From assembly GCA_947626885.1 (NCBI GenBank), contig CANQTX010000014.1:1-45333 (forward strand): a stretch of 45,333 bases of DNA. The letters run 5' to 3'. Below the pieces are notes generated by a model that was given only the letters and a program-made list of their open reading frames with translations, made no database searches and was not told where the DNA came from. The position numbers were made by a program, and so were the translations under genes. How positions within the stretch are numbered: position 1 is the first letter of the stretch; each line of letters begins with the position of its first letter. Of this stretch, positions 41,665-45,333 are shown one piece after another. This stretch comes from an uncultured Clostridia bacterium. Its GTDB lineage: Bacteria > Bacillota > Clostridia > TANB77 > CAG-508.

Positions 41665-42786
41665 ATGAAATTTGTATATTATTATAGAAATGATGTATCA
41701 AGGAATAAAAATAACCAACCAGATGAAAAGATTGCCTTTAAAGTATTTAAAATAATAGTAGCATCTTTCATCATGATAATATTTTTTCCCTTAAGTGTAT
41801 TAGCAACAGTAGCGTCAAGCAGTACAATTTATCAAGGAATTGATGTTAGTAATTGGCAAGGAAGTATCGATTATAATACTGTAAAAGAAAGTGGAATTGA
41901 TATTGTATACATAAAAGCAAGTCAGGGAATAGATGTAGTGGACTCTTATTTTAGAATTAACTATAATAATGCAAAAGCAAATGGATTAAAAGTAGGATTC
42001 TATCATTACTTAACAGCTAGAACAGAACAACAGGCAATCGAACAAGCAGACTTTTTTGCTTCTGTTATTTCTAATACAGTACCCGACTGCAAATTAGCAA
42101 TGGATTTTGAATCTTTTGGAAACTTAACAAATGAAGAAATCAACCAAATAGCACAAACTTTTTTAGAAAGATTAGAAACGACCACTGGAAAAGAAGTAAT
42201 TATATATAGTGATACCTCTAATGCACGAAATATTTTTAGAGCAGAATTAGCAAGCAGATATCCTTTATGGGTAGCAGAATACGGTGTAGAGAATCCTGGA
42301 GAAACAAACTGGGAGTTTTGGGAGGGGTTTCAATTCACTGATATGGGAGAAGTTCCGGGTATACAAGGATTTGTTGATAAAGATAGATTTACAGAGGATA
42401 TTTTATTGGATAGTAGTACACAAATACCAGAAAGTGGTAATAAAGAAAACTATAATCAAGATACAGAATACATTGTTCAGTGTGGTAATACATTAACAAG
42501 TATAGCACATAAATATGGAACTAGTGTAAGGGCATTGGTTGCATTAAATGGCATACAAAACCCCAATTTAATTTTTACAGGGGAGAAATTAATTGTACCA
42601 ATTAATAGTAATATAGGTAGTACAGAAAGTTTATTTGATGCAGGACATACAATATATACAGTAAAACCAGGAGATACATTAAGTGCATTAGCAATAGAAT
42701 TTAGAACAACAGTTGATAGTATTGCTAAATTAAACGGTATAGAAAATATTAATTTAATTTTTGTAGGACAAAAGCTAAGAATTTAA
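41665..42786 (+). CDS. GH25 lysozyme with two LysM domains
   Basis: A 373-residue muramidase. A membrane or signal segment ([18 protein letters not shown]) near residue 35 precedes the GH25 domain with [13 protein letters not shown] (catalytic Asp region) and LAMDFESFG (DxE). Two LysM repeats follow at about 270-315 ([17 protein letters not shown]) and 330-373 ([16 protein letters not shown]). It cleaves the glycan strand outside the cell. AGGAGG lies 10 bases before the ATG. Confidence 0.93.
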   Translation: MKFVYYYRNDVSRNKNNQPDEKIAFKVFKIIVASFIMIIFFPLSVLATVASSSTIYQGIDVSNWQGSIDYNTVKESGIDIVYIKASQGIDVVDSYFRINYNNAKANGLKVGFYHYLTARTEQQAIEQADFFASVISNTVPDCKLAMDFESFGNLTNEEINQIAQTFLERLETTTGKEVIIYSDTSNARNIFRAELASRYPLWVAEYGVENPGETNWEFWEGFQFTDMGEVPGIQGFVDKDRFTEDILLDSSTQIPESGNKENYNQDTEYIVQCGNTLTSIAHKYGTSVRALVALNGIQNPNLIFTGEKLIVPINSNIGSTESLFDAGHTIYTVKPGDTLSALAIEFRTTVDSIAKLNGIENINLIFVGQKLRI

Positions 42787-42976
42787 GAAACATGTTTATT
42801 TGAACAAACATTATTGATAATAGAAAAAACAAAGAGATGATGAGAAATTTCTAAAAAACATAAAAATAATAAAAAACAAAGAAATTTATGATATACTATA
42901 TTCACTAAATAGAGATAAAGACTAAGTTAGAAAATGATTTTAATTATAAAATAGAAAAAGTAAAAAAGGAGAGATA

Positions 42977-43148
42977 ATGAAGAATTTAATTATTGGGAGG
43001 AGCAACATTTCTTGAAATATATGAAGCCTTTATGAATCATAAAAAAATATACTTATACAATGACATACCAGAAGGAATATTATATGATGAAATAGCAGGA
43101 TTTTTACCAACTATTATAAATGGAAACTTAGATATGATTGGAGAATAA
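42977..43148 (+). pseudogene. truncated, frameshifted gene fragment before the Nudix gene
   Basis: An ATG at 42977 with GGAGAG upstream opens MKNLIIGRSNIS and a stop. One base out of frame the sequence reads GGATFLEIYEAFMNHKKIYL, then YNDIPEGILYDEIAGFLPTI to TAA at 43148. The second frame resembles the C-terminal part of small proteins related to nucleoside 2-deoxyribosyltransferases (GGxTFLE, YNPIPEG). The first two-thirds of such a protein is missing. The frame change is at ATTGGGAGG, not at CGG. Confidence 0.55.
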
Positions 43149-43149
43149 T

Positions 43150-43710
43150 ATGTTAAGAGAACAAATTGAAAAATATATACCGTATAATCAGCAAGAAAAA
43201 AAGGATAAAGAAGTGATACTAAAGTATATAGATACTTTCGATAATTTATTAGTAAGAGAAAATGAATTTGCTCATTTTACAGCATCTAACTGGATTGTTA
43301 ATCCAGATAGAACGAAAGTGCTAATGGTTTTTCATAATATTTATAAGTCATGGTCTTGGACAGGAGGGCATGCAGATGGAGATGAAAATTTATTGCATGT
43401 TGCTATAAAAGAAGCAGAGGAAGAAACAGGAATACATAATTTTAAGGTACTTGAGGATAGTCTATTTAGTTTAGAGCTTATAACAGTAGATGGACATGTT
43501 AAGAGAGGAAAATATATATCATCTCATATTCATATAAATGGTACGTTCTTATTGGAAGCAGATGAGAACCAAAAAATAAGAATTAAAGAAGATGAAAATA
43601 GTGATGTGAGATGGATTAATATAGAAGATTCTATTAAAGTAACAAATGAGCCTAAAATGATACCAATATATACCAAATTGATAGAAAAATTAAATGATAT
43701 GAAGAGATGA
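43150..43710 (+). CDS. Nudix hydrolase
   Basis: A 186-residue protein with the Nudix box GGHADGDENLLHVAIKEAEE followed by ETGI. It matches GX5EX7REUXEEXGU except for Lys in place of the conserved Arg. Family members hydrolyse nucleoside diphosphates linked to another moiety. The ATG at 43150 is preferred (GGAG about 6 bases upstream) over an in-frame TTG at 43138. It overlaps no other gene and follows a fragment of another nucleotide-related gene. It ends in TGA. Confidence 0.87.
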   Translation: MLREQIEKYIPYNQQEKKDKEVILKYIDTFDNLLVRENEFAHFTASNWIVNPDRTKVLMVFHNIYKSWSWTGGHADGDENLLHVAIKEAEEETGIHNFKVLEDSLFSLELITVDGHVKRGKYISSHIHINGTFLLEADENQKIRIKEDENSDVRWINIEDSIKVTNEPKMIPIYTKLIEKLNDMKR

Positions 43711-43804
43711 AAAATAAAGAAGATATAATGGTTTATGTTGAAAAAGTGTAGGATGCTAAAATTATGAAGATTGGAAAAATAGATGAGAGGAATATGTAAA
43801 TAGA

Positions 43805-43851
43805 AACTCATAACCCGAAGGTCGTAAGTTCGAGTCTTACCCCCGCAACCA
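43805..43851 (+). tRNA. 3' fragment of tRNA-Met (attachment-site remnant)
   Basis: The 47 bases from AACTCATAACC (anticodon loop, CAT) through the T-arm GTTCGAGTC and the CCCCCGCAACCA end are those of a tRNA-Met 3' part. The 5' half, D-arm and matching acceptor strand are absent to the left. Tyrosine integrases of one class cross over in the anticodon loop and duplicate exactly this part. The integrase gene at 44099-45289 lies just to the right. Confidence 0.8.
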
Positions 43852-43858
43852 AACTTAT

Positions 43859-43892
43859 ATCGTTACAGCTAACTAAGTTGTAGCGATTTTTT
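43859..43892 (+). terminator. terminator beyond the tRNA fragment
   Basis: ATCGTTACA (43859-43867) pairs with TGTAGCGAT (43879-43887) with one G-U pair, followed by a T-run. To its right, near 43941-43968, GGGGAAAAGTTGGGAAAA could be an integrase arm site; that is a guess. Confidence 0.7.
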
Positions 43893-44004
43893 ATATTCTC
43901 CAATTAGTTTACAATAATGCTTAAAAATGGCACTTTTATGTCAAATTGGGGAAAAGTTGGGAAAATAAATCTCCAAAACTATTGATATTTCTAATAAAAA
44001 TTCA

Positions 44005-44051
44005 GTAAAAGACTATGGGAAACCTAAAAATATTTTTTAGTAGTCTTTTAC
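44005..44051 (-). terminator. hairpin after the integrase gene
   Basis: GTAAAAGACTA (44005-44015) pairs perfectly with 44041-44051. The integrase transcript, running leftward, would meet it about 50 bases after its stop codon. Confidence 0.65.
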
Positions 44052-44098
44052 TTTTTACATCGTAAAAAGGTTTATGACTTAGTGAAAAAAGTTCTAGA

Positions 44099-45289
44099 CT
44101 AATTGTTTGATAGTAGCAAGTTTTGTAATGCAAACCCAGCTTTTCTATTATGAGAAATAATTGGATGAACATAGAAATTATATGTTGTTGTAATTTGTGC
44201 ATGTCCAAGTCTTGCTGCTACTACTGCTACATCAATATTTTGTGCTATTAACAATGTAGCATTTGTGTGTCTTAGTCCGTGAAAGTTAATTACAGGTAGC
44301 CCAATTGTACCTACATATTTTACAAACCATTTGCTAATAGTAGAAGGGTGCATAGGTTTGCCATCAGCTTGTACAAATAACCTATTAGAATTAGTCCATA
44401 ATTCGCCATAAAGCGATTTTTGTTCATCATACCATAATTTATATTCCTCAAGTAGAGAAATGACAAAATCAGGTATTGCTACTTCTCTAATAGAGCTTTC
44501 TGTTTTTGGTACTTTAGTAAATACTCCTTTGTCTGCTAAATACTGACTAGAACGATTTATACTTATAATTCCATCTCTGAAATTAACATCATTCCATTCA
44601 AGCCCCATAAGCTCTCCAAGTCTAACTCCAGTAAATATTGTTAAGATGATTGCAGTTTTATATTTAATTTGTTCTTCATCTAGTTGTGATAAGTTTTCTA
44701 ATAAAACTTTACATTGATCATCATCATAGTATTTTCTTTTAGGCTTTTTAGTTTTAGGTGGTTGAACACGTTCAGCAGGATTAGATATTATTATTTGCCA
44801 ATAAACAGCTTTGTGTAGCATTGCACGAAGTAATCTGTGATGCTCTAATATAGTTTTGCTAGATAAAGGTTTTAATGTTTTACTTCCATTATTGCCTTTT
44901 TTTCTAACTAACTGAGTATCTCGACCAAGCAAATCATAGAATTGCATAATATCTGTTGGTTTAATTTTATTGATGTAGAAATGTCCAAAATAGGGTAGAA
45001 GTCTTGTTTCTAACATTCTTACATATCTTTTATAAGTTGATGGTGCAAGTTCTTTTGAACCATAATCTCTTTTCCATATTTCAGTAAATTCAGAGAATTT
45101 AAGAGATTTGCCCTCAATAACCATACCATTTTGAACATCTGCAACAAATTTTGCAAGTTCTATTTCAGCATCTTTTTTATTTCCATGAACTGTCTTAGTT
45201 TTCTTAATAGGTTTGCCTTGCAAGTCATATCCAGCAATACAACTTAATCTGTAACTATTCTTTCCTCTTTTTTCAATACTCCCAGCCAT
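44099..45289 (-). CDS. int: tyrosine site-specific integrase
   Basis: A 396-residue phage/ICE-type integrase. It has an N-terminal arm-binding region (MAGSIEKRGKNSYRL), an SAM-like core-binding domain (APSTYKRYVRMLETRLLPYF) and a catalytic domain with GVRLGELMGLEW (Arg), HGLRHTNATLL (HxxR) and LGHAQITTTYNFYVH (His and nucleophile Tyr). All catalytic residues are present. The ATG at 45289 has GGAGG 11 bases upstream; an in-frame GTG at 45301 overlaps that site. It points toward the tRNA-Met fragment, so it belongs to an element extending beyond the right edge. Confidence 0.93.
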   Translation of the reverse strand: MAGSIEKRGKNSYRLSCIAGYDLQGKPIKKTKTVHGNKKDAEIELAKFVADVQNGMVIEGKSLKFSEFTEIWKRDYGSKELAPSTYKRYVRMLETRLLPYFGHFYINKIKPTDIMQFYDLLGRDTQLVRKKGNNGSKTLKPLSSKTILEHHRLLRAMLHKAVYWQIIISNPAERVQPPKTKKPKRKYYDDDQCKVLLENLSQLDEEQIKYKTAIILTIFTGVRLGELMGLEWNDVNFRDGIISINRSSQYLADKGVFTKVPKTESSIREVAIPDFVISLLEEYKLWYDEQKSLYGELWTNSNRLFVQADGKPMHPSTISKWFVKYVGTIGLPVINFHGLRHTNATLLIAQNIDVAVVAARLGHAQITTTYNFYVHPIISHNRKAGFALQNLLLSNN

Positions 45290-45333
45290 TACCTTTTTCA
45301 CCTCCTTTCAGGCATACCTATGGGTGGGAGAGA

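Noticed and set aside
42977..43148. Frame change at ATTGGGAGG as a fifth recoding site
   Set aside because: The codon is GGG, not CGG, and the encoded protein lacks its N-terminal two-thirds, so a truncated fragment explains it better.
1..45333. CRISPR arrays, rRNA genes or a replication origin
   Set aside because: I saw no regularly spaced repeats, no rRNA sequence, and no DnaA-box cluster or dnaA/rep gene.

Overview
The window is AT-rich Firmicutes DNA and looks like a spore-forming-lineage Clostridia chromosome, perhaps an uncultured gut lineage. The evidence is strong GGAGG-type ribosome binding sites with frequent TTG and GTG starts, a YfmF/YfmH peptidase pair, a Spo0E-like phosphatase beside Spo0A-box-like sequences, a SpoVD/FtsI-type PBP with PASTA domains, and DAP-type wall genes (dapF, murE). 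No species can be named from the sequence alone.

Layout. 1-3260 is an accessory stretch (ORF6N fragment, DUF3800 protein followed by a structured element, small HTH protein, unknown protein) ending at the 3' end of a tRNA-Cys. 3814-7686 holds an M23 wall hydrolase, a decayed NlpC/P60 hydrolase and its TetR-type regulator. 7913-9554 is a surface-protein locus: a prepilin-like protein whose 3' end carries a GC-rich block like the variable region of a diversity-generating retroelement, preceded by a 168-bp inverted-repeat-bounded segment whose only good promoter points away from the gene. 11092-18609 is core DNA: yfmF-yfmH-lgt, a Spo0E-like gene, and MscS-patatin-amylase.

18659-27383 is the most striking region. 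One peptidoglycan peptidase gene (PG-binding, LysM and M14 domains) is split by a 7446-bp element. The two halves rejoin in frame at a shared 5-bp core, the element ends form an inverted-repeat attP-like site, and a large serine recombinase gene lies next to one end. The element carries a flavodoxin-like protein, a cutA remnant, a DUF5680 protein, a secreted-type nuclease and two unrecognised proteins. The recombinase is broken by three frameshifts and the peptidase by one. All four occur at an in-frame CGG codon, all need a +1 shift, and all then read a GGN glycine codon that the protein family expects. I found no other in-frame CGG codon in the intact genes of the window. This suggests either an unassigned CGG codon with +1 frameshifting (or quadruplet decoding), or a very specific mutational or sequencing process.

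27547-42786 is mainly housekeeping: dGTPase, TSCPD protein, rsmA, HD and J-domain proteins, the PBP, dapF, murE, an ECF sigma/anti-sigma operon, a COG2509 flavoprotein, a SprT-like protein and a GH25 lysozyme. 42977-45333 is a boundary: a truncated gene, a Nudix protein, the 3' part of a tRNA-Met that looks like an attachment site, and a tyrosine integrase belonging to an element that runs off the right edge.
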